Part shown: positions 11,626 through 24,300 of the stretch, piece by piece
How positions within the stretch are numbered: position 1 is the first letter of the stretch
How the letters are laid out: the number at the start of each line of letters is the position of its first letter
Origin: Pelargonium tetragonum
Taxonomy: Eukaryota; Streptophyta; Magnoliopsida; Geraniales; Geraniaceae
DNA length: 43,220 bases
Direction: 5' to 3'
Assembly (NCBI GenBank): GCA_036897445.1
Contig: JAYMTL010000160.1
Span: 1 to 43,220, forward strand
Position numbers and translations under genes: made by a program
The notes under the pieces: model-generated
What the model was told of the DNA's origin: nothing
Database searches by the model: none
What the model saw: the letters and a program-made list of their open reading frames with translations, nothing else

Positions 11626-14453
11626 GTAGGCTCCTAACTAAGAGAAGCTTTATTTTTAGTAAAAACACTAGCAAATTGTCTCTTTGTTCAAGTATAAGTT
11701 AGATATCAATCCATAATACAGGAGACCTAAAAAGGGTCATAAATCTCCTTATGTAATTCTAGTTTGACTTTTCTCGCAAAAAGCTTTTATGAGAAATAAG
11801 CTAGCTTTTCAAGGGTATACTATATACTTTTTTTACTTTGATTCAGTATTAGTTTTATCTCTATAATTTTAGGGTTTAAAAGTACTTCTTTAGTCTTCTT
11901 TTTGTAAAGCTCTAGACGTGGTTAATCCCCTCTCTATAGTAAACTGCGAATCCCTATAAATAAAGCATTGTGTTAAGACTAAGAGAATTTTTACAAAAGG
12001 TTCGAAGACTCGGCTTTTTTTTTGTTAAATTCTTGGCTACTGCTTTTAATAAAAAGTCATTTAGAGTAATACTTATGAAGCCTTTTCCTTGCCTTTCTTG
12101 GCTAATTGTAGCAGTCCCTTACTCTATTTACATGTAGTTCTTTCTTTAAACTTTAACCCTGTAACTTTGCTTTAGTATGTGGGCCTCAAACCTAGATAAA
12201 TTAAATAATAAAGATATATAAAGCATTTTTCCTATATTATTATCTGTTAAAGGTTTTTATGCGAGCCCACGCTTTATTTACTTAGATAGAGTTCTAAAAA
12301 AGGTCCCTTTTATTTTCCTTTTTCTTTCTCCAAAAAGGATGCTTTGTGAGCTCTTGATTTCGGATAGTTAGATCATTAATTACTAATTTGAGTTTCAAGG
12401 GTTCGAAGCGGCTCGTCTAATTATAAAGTAAAGCAGAGTAAAAACAATTAAAAAAGAGGGCACGGAAAAGTTTTTTAATCTATTCTTAGGTAGAGAACTT
12501 GTGTAACTCCTTAAAAGCTAGTCTTCATTTTTTATTTATCTATAACTCTAAATAAGTTGGCTTTCCTTAGTAGGAACAAACCCCTAAGCTTCAGTTATCA
12601 GAGAGATTCTACACCTTACAAAATAACTATTAAGTTCTTTCAATCTCAAAAGGGCATAACTTTGGATAAAACTAGTGAATACTTAAAGCAGTTGTTCTAA
12701 ATTAAACTTTATATAATTTCCGGGTTTTAATAAATAAAAGTTTAGGTAGTATATTAATTAAAATGAAAATCTCTTGTTTAATCCAGTTATTTAATTATTT
12801 ACTAGAGTTTAGTAGCTCTATAATTAATTCTGATTTAAGAGTAAAAGATCCAGCGTATACTTTTTGCATTTTACTGTAACCAGTAAACCTCGGGAGCTCC
12901 CTACAAGGAATATAGAGCGCACTTTTAAAGGTACAAGGGAATGCTTTATAGGCAGGATTTTAGGTATAAACCTCTTAAAAATCCAGCTAGTAACAGGTAA
13001 AGGAATTCTAAAGCTGGAGTATCTTATATTTCTTTATATGCTTATTTATAGAGGTATCTAAAAAAGCTTTTTGTCAAGGATTTTTTGAGAATAGGGATTC
13101 CACAGGAATTGTTCTTGCCCCTCTTCTAATCTAAGGCTTACTTCCCAAAAAGTTAAAAAACGAAGAAGGGTTCCTTTTTGAGCTTGGGAAGTGTATTAGA
13201 TATCTCTCTTCTCTAAATAGGAAACGGTAACACATTACTTACTATACTTAAAATCTAGGAGAATTTCTTTCAAATACAGGATTTGTAGACGACTTTAGCT
13301 TAAGTTTTTTTAAGGGGAGCCCCTACCTTTTTAAACTAAGCTGTTCTGGGAAAGCTAGATCCATTAAAAGTAATAGCAAGAGCTTAGCATGTCCTCTTCC
13401 TTTACTTTCAGTAGAAAAATGACTCGACTTGAGGATGAAATATAGATAAGTTTTATAAGGTTTATAACTCAAACTAAGGTAATTCTTTAAATTAGCAAAT
13501 TAGCTACGCAAGTATTATATAAAAAGCAGATAAAGTCCACAACGCCACGGAGAGTGCCTTACTCTAAGCTAAGAGAGACTCTTCATTTTCGCATAGGCCT
13601 TAAAAAAGAACTTTTAAACTACCTTGGAACCTCCTTTAAGTTAAGTTGGAACTCTTCAGTTACTTAATAATTAGGAATTCCCATACAGAAGAATTCCTTT
13701 AGAAATAATATACAGTCTTACCCCTTGAGTCAAAGAAACCCAATACTATAAAATTCTGCTACAAGGTTAGAAAGATAATAAACGAACAAGTTCTGGGCAG
13801 GAAAGTGTTCCCCAAAATTCAATATAAATAAGGATGATATAAAAGGAGCCCTTTTTTCTTAAGGAATAGTGCCAAAAATAAGGTATAACAGGAAACCTGC
13901 GCAATATACGATGTCTCTTCCCCTTGATTAAGACTTGCTAAAGAAAGTTCTGGTATTAAAGTCTCACTTACTTATTATATTACAGGCCCTCGATTCAAAT
14001 TAAAAAGAAATTACAAATTATATAAGTTTCTTAAGCTAAAGGTTTTTCATTAGTTAGAAATACAAGATGCTAGTTTATCAAGGAAGCGACTTTACCCTTA
14101 CCTAGGGCTGAGTTTAGTATTTTCCGGTTTTTAGGCCACCACCCTGATCTAAAAAGCGCTGCTAGTAGGAGAGTTTTAAGTCCTATTTACTTCTAATTTG
14201 AAGCCCTGATGGTGGTACTTTCATTACCACCCCTCTTCTGTTAATTGTCCAAAAGGTAGCCGCTAGTGGTTATACGACTCCGTACAACTATGAATATTAC
14301 TTTATTTAGGAATCTCCACCTCATATAGGAAACCCTTTTTTATGTACGTTTTCCCGACGAAGGAGCTTTTAACCTGATATTAAGTATTACCGTCCAGGCG
14401 TGTAATTAAGTACTTCTCTTTCTCAAAAGGAACCCCCACTTATAAGAATACAC
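11626..14453. other. spacer, nothing recognised
   Basis: No convincing frame. A distant inverted pair ACCACC/GGTGGT near 14137 and 14210 flanks about 65 bases, but the stem is only six pairs. Confidence 0.55.
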
Positions 14454-14484
14454 GAAGACCCCCTTGGTAGGAGGCGGGGGCTTC
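14454..14484. other. GC-rich hairpin, 9 pairs with one bulge
   Basis: GAAG-A-CCCCC (14454-14463) pairs with GGGGG-CTTC (14476-14484), leaving one bulged A and a 12-base loop. It is among the most stable stems in the window and stands out from AT-rich flanks. Organellar transcripts often end at or are protected by such stems, but no upstream gene is visible to be served by it. Confidence 0.6.
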
Positions 14485-15837
14485 CTTGAGTTTAAAATAT
14501 TCATTATTTACAGCTGCAGTATCCAGGAAAGCTGTTTACAGTCTATAGGAAGCACTTGAGTTTAACCGTGCTTTTTATATAATTATATAATCAAGAATTT
14601 TCATTTTTGCAAACTCCCCGCTAAGGAGCCCCTATAATTATGGCCTTAATAGGTTTCCAGAAAGAGAGGAAAGAGAGGACTGGTCATTCTGTAGATTATG
14701 AAGCATTTGCATTTCCTTGGTTGTGTGAGGAATCGGGGCTGTGCTGTAAAAGATTAAACACAAAACCGGAAATATCTAGCCAGGGGTAACTTAGAGCGGA
14801 TTCTAAAATTCCGGTGAAGAGATATAAAGTCGCGTCTATGTGTAATATAATAAGTTTCTAATTCTGAGGAATAAGAAAAACTATTAGGATTTGTCTACAG
14901 TACTCTTTATTTATTGCTCCTCCTGTGGAATTAAGAAGAGTCGTTAAAAACCAAACGCGTATACTCCATCTACGAAAACCCGGAAGCTCTATTCTATTGA
15001 GTTTCAAGCCAAAACCTGTGATATAGCTACAACTTATAGCCTCAGTATCTTGCTAAAAGTCTTACTCTACTGGGCAGAATATCCCTTTTTTAGAGCACAT
15101 ATTATGTCTATAAAATTTTGAATTTTTGAATTTAAGTACCGAACCCTAAAATATTAAAGAATCCCGGGTAAAATGCTTTTTAAAAGGAAAATCCAGGAAT
15201 TTCCTAGAACCTTAGCAAGAATCTTTTGAATAGAGAATAGCAGGCTAACTAAAAGCAGGTTCTGACAACCTTAAATGAGAGAATAATCAGACCCGTTAGT
15301 GCTTTTTTAAGGAAGTTTTTAAGCAAACAAGATAAGAAAAGAAAGGGAAGTTTAAGAGTTAACTAATTTTCTAACCCTGCCTTTTGTTCTGAAATTCACT
15401 TCTGATAGGGAGTCCCTTTGCTTATATTAAGAAATGAAAAGCGGATTATCCGCCAAGAGAAGTGCCAAGGACTTCAGTTAACATCTATAATACCCTTATA
15501 ATACTAAGTTAGAAACATTTATTATAAAACTTGCTAAATCAACAAGTAAAAATATCCCATGAATTTAAATACTCTGGCTAGTCAAGAAGCTTCCCCTTAC
15601 TTCTACAAGATTTGCACTTAAAGTTTTTCTTAATTCTGAAATTTTCAGAGTTTATAGCATTTTAAGGGAGTAGACACATATTATGTAATTCCTTATAGTA
15701 GCGGGGAGTTCTTCTTCTTTTCTTTCACTACACTAAAAGCTAGTTCAAACTAAGAAAACTTAAGATAAAGCCAGATGTTTCGACTTACACTCTTATTTAC
15801 TATCAACGGGAACTTACAAAAAATAGAAAATACCGAA

Positions 15838-15910
15838 TGCTAGCCAATAAACTTTCATGAAGTTTACCCTTTTTCTAAGATGAGTCTATTTTTGAGATTT
15901 TTATTTATTC
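15838..15910 (+). repeat. diverged direct repeat, copy A
   Basis: Starts TGCTAGCCAAT and aligns for about 70 bases with 16061-16130. Shared blocks in order are TGCTAGCCAAT, TTTCA, GAGT/GAAGTT, a T-rich run, ATGAGTC and GAGATTTTT. Identity is roughly 65-70 percent by eye, and the copies are 223 bp apart. This is an old local duplication or two copies of one dispersed element. Confidence 0.6.
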
Positions 15911-16060
15911 CTTTCTCTTTCTAGGATTGGTAAGTTCCTACAAAAAGTAGAATTCTTAGTTTCAGTCTAGAATATATAGTAAGTAACCAAGGGATATCCG
16001 TGCTGGGCAAACTCCGGAGGTTCCGGGTCTGCATAGTGCAATACCCAAAAAATGACTTTT

Positions 16061-16130
16061 TGCTAGCCAATGAGGTTTCACGAGTATCCGGGTTTTTTAA
16101 AATGAGTCACAGCTCGAGATTTTTTTATAG
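16061..16130 (+). repeat. diverged direct repeat, copy B
   Basis: Partner of 15838-15910. It opens with the identical 11 bases TGCTAGCCAAT and keeps ATGAGTC and CGAGATTTTTTTAT at matching spacing. Between the copies, at about 16010-16035, lies a small G+C-richer palindromic patch (CTCCGGAG) with no known meaning. Confidence 0.6.
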
Positions 16131-16617
16131 GAAATAATACGGATTATTGGAACAAAGAGGGGCGGGAAAATGCATATCTAACTCTTTTCATGGATACCAT
16201 AGCTTTTCTGTGAGAAAATCAAAATGATTCTATACGCCTGTAGGTAATGGATAAAACGGAAATTTCTTCAACTTATAGATAACGGGTCCACTGAATTCTG
16301 ACTAAAAAGGGATTAGACGTATAAGAAAGAGGGGCTTAGAACCTATAACAAAGAAATAAAAGACTTACAGGGAATATAGATAAAGAAAAGAATTTTGATT
16401 TTATAAACTCCAGCCTCTCGGCACTCTTTCGTTAAATTTTAGGTCTACCGGAATTGCTGAGAAGGAATTTTCTCTTTAGTCTATTTATGATGATGCGTCA
16501 TACATTGGATATATAGCCCTTATCTTACTCTACTATGAGAAGCCTCCCTGTAAACGAGGAAATCTCAGATTCTATTCTAACTTATTCTTTAGTTTTGTCA
16601 GCTAATATCAAGATTTC

Positions 16618-16661
16618 AATTTCTAGGCTAGGTTTTACTTGTAAAACCTAGAAAAGAAATT
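16618..16661. other. long two-part hairpin (7 bp + 11 bp)
   Basis: The inner arm CTAGGTTTTAC (16628-16638) is perfectly complementary to GTAAAACCTAG (16641-16651), separated by only TT. Three unpaired bases on each side are followed by a second perfect stem AATTTCT/AGAAATT (16618-16624 with 16655-16661). Eighteen pairs in 44 bases is the strongest inverted repeat I noticed. It could be a processing or termination stem, a remnant of a palindromic element, or a cruciform site. No gene ends next to it. Confidence 0.75.
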
Positions 16662-17870
16662 CAAAATATCCGAGTCTCAAATGGTGGCGGACTTTCATAA
16701 TAACTTCTAAGAACCCTAAAAGTACACTATTAATCCGCTCAGTAGCATTTTATATAAACTCAAGTAATTGTGAGTGAAAGGTTCCTCTTGCAATACTTTA
16801 CTCTCGAAATTTGTAACGACTAAACCTCTTATACCGCAAACTTTAGTGTTACCCTAAAAGCGAGTTTTTCTAAAAAGATCGAAGAAAAGAGGCGCTTTAC
16901 ACCATCCCAAAACTAAGAATTAAACAGGTTTGTCTAAAAGAGGGCCCTAGACATATCCTCCAAAAAAGAATTGACCGAAAGAAAGTCTAATATAAGCTTG
17001 CTTTCTATTTTTTTATATTATTTATTATATATATATAGGGTCCTTACGAGGTTCATAAGAATCTAGACTTTTAAGGCAGCATTCCTTTAGAGTTTTCGAC
17101 GGAAAATTTTTAGGAAAGTCCGTGTAAGGGTTTTACATTACTTAAAAAGTCAAAATACAATAAAGGCGGAAAAAGATGATAACAGGGGACTCGAAACCCT
17201 ATATTGTATTGAAATTCTGTATCCTTTTTGTTTCTTCTGTGCCTTTATTCTTTTTTTGATTGGCGGGAATTCCGTACTTACGGGCAGTCTATACTCTACT
17301 TCTACTATTACCAAGTTTCTTAGATGTGTGGACAACAAAGAAACAATACAAGTAGACCTCCCACTTCACTCTAAAGCTAACAGAATATGAAGAAACCCTT
17401 TTGGTTAACTAAAGATTATTTCCTATAAACTCCCAAAAGTAAGGGGTTTCCGGTAAAGACAAGAAAGACAAACCTAGGAGAGGTTAGTTAGTAACTAGGA
17501 TATTTCGAGGTTTTATCGTATAAAATGCTAGATTTTGAAGTGGATACAGTAGAGTTCCGCTTGGAGCAAGTCAAGAATAATTAGGAATTGAAATTGTAGT
17601 GGATTTGAAGCTTCAATTTGTAATAAATAAGAGAAAGTAATGTTTATCTTGGGATTACTAAGCGATGGGGGTGTAGGAGTAGCAATGTGAAATGAAAGAA
17701 GAAGCCTTTGCTTTTTAAGATAGGAATTTTCAGAATACTTTCTTACCTTGCCCTTCCCTTATTCACTACGCGACAGGTACAACACTTACTGATATACTTA
17801 TAAGGTTTCTACCCTCTTTAAACTAAGGCAGGGGTATACCTTAAACACCAAGTACTAACTTATACTACCT

Positions 17871-18248
17871 CTATTCCATAACTAAGTAATAACAAATATA
17901 ATAAAAAAAAAGAGATAGGAAGACTTTTGGATTACTACAACTACTATACAATAAGTATAATATGTATTGTATTATACTTAATAGGTAATACAGGTACAAA
18001 GCAACAGTAAAGATACAAGTAAGAAAAAGAGGATTAAGAGGGCTTTCAAGCTGCAGAGTACAAGTAACAAACAAGAATACCAAAACCAATTGTAAGGCCA
18101 TTTCCGTGCCATAAAACATTAGTGTGCCCAGTAATTTACCTAAAGTAAGTGGGGGGACCTTTATCCTTATAGAATAAAGCTTCTTTTTTAAGACTTTCCA
18201 GTAAAAGCTAAGAAAATAGGGAATACAAACGAAATAGAATAATACCAA
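17871..18248 (-). CDS. unidentified hydrophobic ORF, 125 codons, doubtful
   Basis: This is the longest open frame in the window, read from a TTG codon. The product is very rich in Leu, Phe, Tyr and Val, with several stretches that could span a membrane (around residues 3-16, 50-65 and 74-95). It has no conserved motif I recognise and does not match nad3, nad4L, nad6, atp8 or atp9 by memory. The amino-acid make-up is what an AT-only tract read by chance would give, and the frame contains the hairpin at 17952-17980. One frame of this length is about what chance yields at this base composition. I consider it probably not a gene. Confidence 0.12.
   Translation of the reverse strand: MVLFYFVCIPYFLSFYWKVLKKKLYSIRIKVPPLTLGKLLGTLMFYGTEMALQLVLVFLFVTCTLQLESPLNPLFLTCIFTVALYLYYLLSIIQYILYLLYSSCSNPKVFLSLFFYYICYYLVME
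17952..17980. other. perfect 11-bp AT-rich hairpin
   Basis: TAAGTATAATA (17952-17962) pairs perfectly with TATTATACTTA (17970-17980) around TGTATTG. Such AT-only stems are common by chance in this composition, but an 11-bp perfect stem is longer than most. A similar TTATTATACTTAT word recurs at about 18386 and 19252. Confidence 0.6.
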
Positions 18249-18378
18249 ACTTACTAACTAGAGTGTCATTTATCTCATGTCATGCCAAGTAAGATTCTTC
18301 TTTTACCATCGATTTTGACTATATAATTTTTGAGTTGCTTGCTTCAACTGGTAAGAGTAATACAAACAATAATAAGAA

Positions 18379-18416
18379 AAGAGTCTTATTATACTTATAC
18401 CTTTTATAAGACTTTT
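18379..18416. other. stem-loop, 8 perfect pairs extended by a wobble
   Basis: AGTCTTAT (18382-18389) pairs with ATAAGACT (18406-18413) around a 16-base loop. One G-T wobble and two further A-T pairs extend it to 11. It lies about 400 bp from the 17952 hairpin and shares its TATTATACTTAT wording in the loop, so both may descend from one repeat. Confidence 0.5.
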
Positions 18417-20704
18417 ATAATAAATAAGAAAATTCTATAATATATATAGTAACTACAAGGGAATCCCAATAACAATAGGAAGAAAAAGACCCATACCCTA
18501 ATAGGTATATACTTAGCTCCAGCTAGCTCTGGGGGAACCATAACAATACAAGTACCTCTTTAGCTCTAGCCTATAAAGGAGGAGATATAGCACGTTTTGT
18601 ATACTACAAGGATCTACTATAACAGAATGGGACTGCTGAGTTTAAAACCCTGTAAGTACTCCCCCTTTTGTTAAATTTAAAAAGATTGGAAGTTTTACAG
18701 AATGCTATAAATCTTGCTTTAAGTTACCCCGTGAGTATTAAAAAAAGCTTAAGAATAAACCCCTACATCCCTTTTTTTAATGCAAAGTAACACTCAGATA
18801 TAGGACAAAAAAGATCCTAAAAAGATTTTTGGGGAGGTAATTGAATAACAAATTTTCGGATCTCGGTCCTTATTATACACTTCAGTGCTGCTAACTTTAG
18901 AGAGAAAGCTTCTCGTGGATAATGAATAACTAGATTTTCGTTTTATTGAATTTAAACGAATGTTTGATTCGGTTTGGTTTTTGTTAACATCTAGGGTTGC
19001 TTAAGTTTCTTTCTTTTGCCTAGTGGGCTGCCCTTTGTTATGTGTCTCTTGTGTTGAAACTATAAAAGTGATTTTTTTCTACATAAGGCTTTCTTCTTAG
19101 TTACTCTAAAGCGTGTTTTTACCCGGTCGAAAAGCACTCCACGAGAATGCTCTATTTAAGTAAGCAGAACTTCTCAAATCCCAGTAAACTTTTTAAAGGA
19201 CTCCCCTTATGTTAAAAACCAAGCGTAACCTAAATTACGTATACTATATACTTATTATACTTATTAGGAGGCTCCTCGATTTCAGACTCTTGTCTCTGGA
19301 TTTAGAAGTTTTTCAAAAGGAAGATAACACAATATAATATAGTAAAATAGAACTGGGGCGACTTCCTCTTTCTTTAAATATGTGTCATATGCACTCGATC
19401 TTAAAAATTTGTAAACCCATCCGTGTAGTTTTTAATAAGTTAACTCTACACAACTTTCAAATTATTCCCTTAGGCGCACCCTAGTTAGTTATTGTAGGTC
19501 AACCCACTTTCTCTTTGGTTGGGAGGGGTCTCGAATTGTAAATGAGGCTCCTCTAATAGAAGATTTAAAGGAGTTTAGTGTACACTAGATTGACGAACCA
19601 AAGCATTAAGTACTAGAACTTGTTAAAGGAAAATTTTGAGTCTCTGTATCTTATTTCATACTCTTACACTTGCTGTCTTTAGAACTAGAAGCCTCTTGAA
19701 AGCTTTGCTCTTCATAGCGTAATATCTATAATTCCTAATCTTAATGCCCTTCCTAATAGCTATACCCCTACGAGAGCCCTGAGTGTCTTGACAATAACTG
19801 TAGCTCTAAGGTTACTTATCTTCTTACCTACTTTCGTACTCTTATTGACTTCTTAATGTATCCCTTCTTCTCATGCTATTATACCGGGGCTCGGTTGTAC
19901 TCTTCTTTAGAGATATAAGAGATATGCTTTGGCTTTACCTCATTTACCGGAAACCCTATATAATGCTTTAACTAAAAAATATTCAGGAATAGCTCGCTAG
20001 AAATCGTAACTCTTTAAACTAACTAATTAGAAATTCTTCCTTAGAAATTGCTTAGAGAAAACAACCAACCCTTAACTCTACATATGTACTTACCTGGAAA
20101 CAAATGGCTTTCACTTTAGAACTTTAATCCTTAATGGGAAACTTGAAACAAGGAAACCTAAAGTGCTTACTTTAAGGTAAAGGGTTTACAGATTCAATAG
20201 AACAATGCTAAAGTTATTTTCTAGAATGGCTTTATTGAGAGTTTCGGTACCAAGTAAGGTGGTTTGCCTATTTAGCATTAACTTTTTACAATATAATTTT
20301 AGAATAGCTTACTTCTATCTAAGAGGGAAATAAAGAATCCAAAGGGAATACCAGTATAGCTACATAGACTATTACAAGTTTACAAATATAGCTCTTAGTC
20401 TTAGAGTGGTATGATATGGATAGAGGTAGCTCATAACATTAAGTCATATGGTGTATAGTGTGAGTCAGTCTATATATTATACTGCAATACCTTAACCCCC
20501 TTCTCTATATAGTCGGGAAAGAAGAACTCCTATTCCTCTCCTCAAGAGTTGGTTTGCTCCTTACGGATAAAAACTGATAAAAAATAAGAAGAGGAATACA
20601 CCTATTATATATATATTACGGATTTTTATCTACATAAATATAACTTAATAATCTATAATACTACTGTAACTATAAGAATGAATATCTAAGAATTCTAAAA
20701 ATGA
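18417..20704. other. spacer, nothing recognised
   Basis: AT-rich spacer. It contains the 13-base word TCTTGTGTTGAAA at 19047-19059, which recurs at 30626-30638, and a short AT microsatellite near 20606-20616. No open frame or RNA signature is convincing. Confidence 0.6.
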
Positions 20705-21016
20705 AATAATAGAAAACCCTTAGAAGGCTGGTTCGGCTCTACCTCGGACCCCTATAGTTATAATAATAGACTTAACAATAAGGAGCTCTTTAGGAAAGCC
20801 AAAGTTAAGATAAGGAATGAAATTCTTAGGCATTTAGGTATTAAGAATAAGGCCTCTGACCTCTTTCCGAGGTTAGTAATAAAGCCAGGGAAAGCTCCTA
20901 CAAATAAAGAGAATGCGGGAATAGCCGAGTCTTCGAAGGTTAAAAATATATACTCTATCAAAGGGGCGCCAATGGGGATTGATTTCTACATTAATAATGA
21001 CTTCTTATTCATATGA
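20705..21016 (+). other. open reading stretch of 103 codons without a usable start
   Basis: Bounded by TGA on both sides. Its translation is Lys/Arg/Asn-rich and soluble-looking (for example KAKVKIRNEILRHLGIK around codons 32-48), and the only ATG is close to the end. A hydrophobic minus-strand frame lies opposite (20758-20961), as expected when one strand is Lys-rich. I recognise no domain. It could be an exon remnant of a host gene or chance; several such open stretches are expected in the window. Confidence 0.12.
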
Positions 21017-21353
21017 GCAAAGACTCTAAATCAGAGTTAGGGAACTCCAGGATTCCCTCCATCTAGAACAGATTTTATCCAGAGCTTTAAAACTTCTTCC
21101 TCGAAGCTCCGGAAATGCTGTTGGGTTCCCGTTCCAATGTCAAACCTATCTTAACTTAAGGCCCTTTTAAATTGGTTCGAGAGTACAACCCTAAGACTAT
21201 TTGAACAAACTTTTTATTTGCAGGGAGTACGTTTAACTAATTCAGTAAACGCGTACAAAGGATTGGAACTCAGGGCATTCCATTTCATATATGAAAAAAG
21301 ACGCGCTGCAAGACTCCTCTAGGTTCTGAAATCAAAAAGTTTCTTTGTATTTA

Positions 21354-21380
21354 AAGGGGCTTTCGGACCCCCCCCCCCTT
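21354..21380. repeat. run of eleven C with complementary AAGGGG upstream
   Basis: Eleven consecutive C (21368-21378) is by far the longest G or C run in this AT-rich sequence. AAGGGG at 21354-21359 can pair with the CCCCTT at its end (21375-21380). Homopolymers of this length slip in replication and sequencing, so the exact count should be treated as uncertain. Confidence 0.8.
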
Positions 21381-24300
21381 ACAGTCAGGAGTACCTAATT
21401 TTTTTGTATGCTATCCTTCCGGAGTTTTTATGATTACATTCATTCAAAGGCATCCTCTATCGATTTTCAAAGATATTTAAACCAATTCACCAATAAAAAT
21501 GACAAAGCTTACCTCGGGTTTACACAAATCCCTATTTAACTAAAAAGTTTTAAGAAAGAGCCCTCTTTTACAGGCTAACACCGGCTGGGTTCGACGGGTA
21601 GTCTCTACTTTCTCAAAAAGCCAAGGTTTTAGGGTTTACAAAATAGAATATGTAAGAGAAGCTCCGAGTTGACTATTTCAAGAAAAGCATTAACTACAAG
21701 ACTTGCTTAAGTTAATTGTTTGCTCTACTTATATAACATGATGCCCGAACTTTTCTTTACTTGCTTCAGGTTTCATCCTTACCCACTGGGTTTAAGCAAA
21801 TAAAAATGAGTCGAAGCTTTTTATTTAACTAATAGAAAAATTTGGCATAAGATCTTAGGCTTTTGAGCTGGGACACGACTTGAACTTATAGCATCTGGGG
21901 CGCCGGTTTTCGCTTTGACAACTGTGTACTTCCTTTTTTTTAGGCATGCATAGAGATAACAAAAGGAGCATATCTTGCCTACTGAACAAAATTATAAGAT
22001 ATATAATAGCTAAATGAACTAAATCTTCTGAGATTTTACTACCGGGTTTTTTGCCCTTTCAAATTTAATATTACTTACCTAATTGTATTCCTTGCTTTTA
22101 CCTGATTTAGAGACCCTTGTATAGTTAAAAGCTGGCTAGCGCTCTAGTTTTTCTAGCAAGGAAGGCCTGAACAAAGAGAGCTCCCGGAAGTGGCTAATAA
22201 AAAGAACAGAGGGCTGCAGAAACTCGGGAACCCCAGAATAGGGGCTCTTTTTTCTAGACTATATAATGAATCCGCTTGCAGCATTTTTTAAGAATATTTT
22301 GCAGAGATTATATTGCATTAATACCTCTCTCTCTTAGGCCTTGTGGTTTGGGATTTCTATATATGATGGAATTTCTATAAGCAAAAGGAGTTATAAGGCT
22401 CCAATGTCTCTTTAAAAACGAAATTTATTTAAATGGGCTCGTGAGTATTTAAGGTTTTTGAATTCCTGTAATATTTTATGTAAGAGTACTAAACAAGCGG
22501 ACTCAACCTAAGCAATTCTAAGCTTTATTAACACCCGAGCACCCTTTGCGGGGAACACTGCTTTAGCTTACTTCTATATAAGGTTCCTGAAATGTAGACA
22601 ATTCCTTTGTTTCCTCAACAAGAAAATCTTGCGTAAAAGTTTATTTATAGGGCACGATCCTTACCTACTTTATTTGGACTCCATTAAATGATTAACCAAA
22701 AGTCTAAGGAATACTTGTAAAAAAACCTTTTGTATACTATTCCAAAGAGGATTCCGTTGTATTAGAAGAATAGAGCTTGCCCTTTTCCAATAGACATTTT
22801 TGACTAAAAAAGTTTTTGGTTTTGTGGTAATTAGGGCTAATAGCTAAAGAAAAAAGAGGTGCCGCAAAGTCAAACCTTAAGGGATCCATATAATTTTAAT
22901 AGAGAGCTTCTCTTTAAGCATGTTTAGTTAGTGCTTTATCTTGTTATAATATAAAGGGTTGGTTGAAAAAGAATGCGGGTTTGCCCGATAACAAATTGTT
23001 AAGTCGAGCACAATCGCGGGGTAAAGGTCCTTTTTCTTTCGTATATATGGAACCGGGCCTCTTATTAATTAAACCCTGTAAAGTCAAGCGCCGCAGTCTA
23101 TGCACAACATACCTAAATATCCAGATACTTTAAAGTTTATCTCAAACAAAACCAAGTTTATTTTCTTTCTATTTTTCTGACAGACCTTAAACTAGAAAAT
23201 CCTCAAGTATAGCTTTATTTCATACCCAAACGTAATTCAAATAAAGAATCTCCCTAACCCAGCAGGTGGGGGAATACCTTATTATACTATTAACAAGGTA
23301 CAATGATCCTAAAGGTTAGTCAAGACTCTTTTTTGTAAATATATAAAAGTACAATAAAAAGCCCTGCCTTGGATTTCTCCCTTATTCTAGAGTATAAGAA
23401 GGAGTCAAAAGTCTTAAATGGATATAATACTAACAGAAACCTTGTCTTTTTTACACCTCACCAGTGAGAAGTTCCTAAAAGAGGAGCTTCGATGTTTTAT
23501 TTAGTCAAGCGACGAGACACAGGGGTCTCCTCTTGTTCTTCGAAATAATTAGAAACTCCTTGTGGTTTATTAATGAAAAATTCTTGCTACAATTTATTAT
23601 AACACATATGAAATTACATATCCTAGAAACTCGCGTGTTACCCAGAATCTAAGTATTGCTTATACTGGCGCCAGTACTTAGAATAGACTCTTAGCCCTTA
23701 AAAACGTAAGATGAAGTCAACCTTAAGAGTGAATTAATCGATATATGTAATGCTACGAAAGGATGGTAAGGATAAACAAGAAATATGCTATAGAATATAG
23801 GATAGGGTACTTTTTCCAGATTTGTAAAAAGAAATTTCAATTTAAAGTAGTTGTCTGACTGGAACTATAACAACATATTCATTCTAACCCTACCTACTAG
23901 TACCTATGCTAGGCTAGATAGAGAAATTCTTTTTTAGTTCTAGTCTATTGTCTGTCTCGAAATTAAACCGGTGTTCTAAATCTTTTTTATTAACTTCTTT
24001 TTTAAAGACCAAGCTATAGGTACAGGAAGCAAAAAGATAGGTCTTAATAGCGGAGCCCTACTTAGGTTCCTTGTCATAGGCACAAGCCCAGGTTTCCAGT
24101 ATTAGAATATGACACTAACTTCGAAAATGAACTGCCCTTAGATTTATAGACAATTTCCTTAAAATTTTTTGCTGTTCAAATACAGGACTTGCTTACTCAA
24201 TTTTTGTATCGTAAAAGGAAGATAAAAAAATGTAATACACTTCCCTACTTTATTTAATGTGTGTTTTTATTCCTCAAAAGTGAGGTGTGTAAGAACCTGT

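Noticed and set aside
17150-17338. Minus-strand 62-codon frame containing a T-loop-like GGGTTTCGAGTCCCC
   Set aside because: Neither a cloverleaf nor a protein family could be supported.
21868-21930. Minus-strand tRNA-like wording (TATAAGTTCAAGTC with a plausible upstream body)
   Set aside because: The acceptor stem does not pair and the anticodon stem is unconvincing. Similarity to trnP is partial and from memory.
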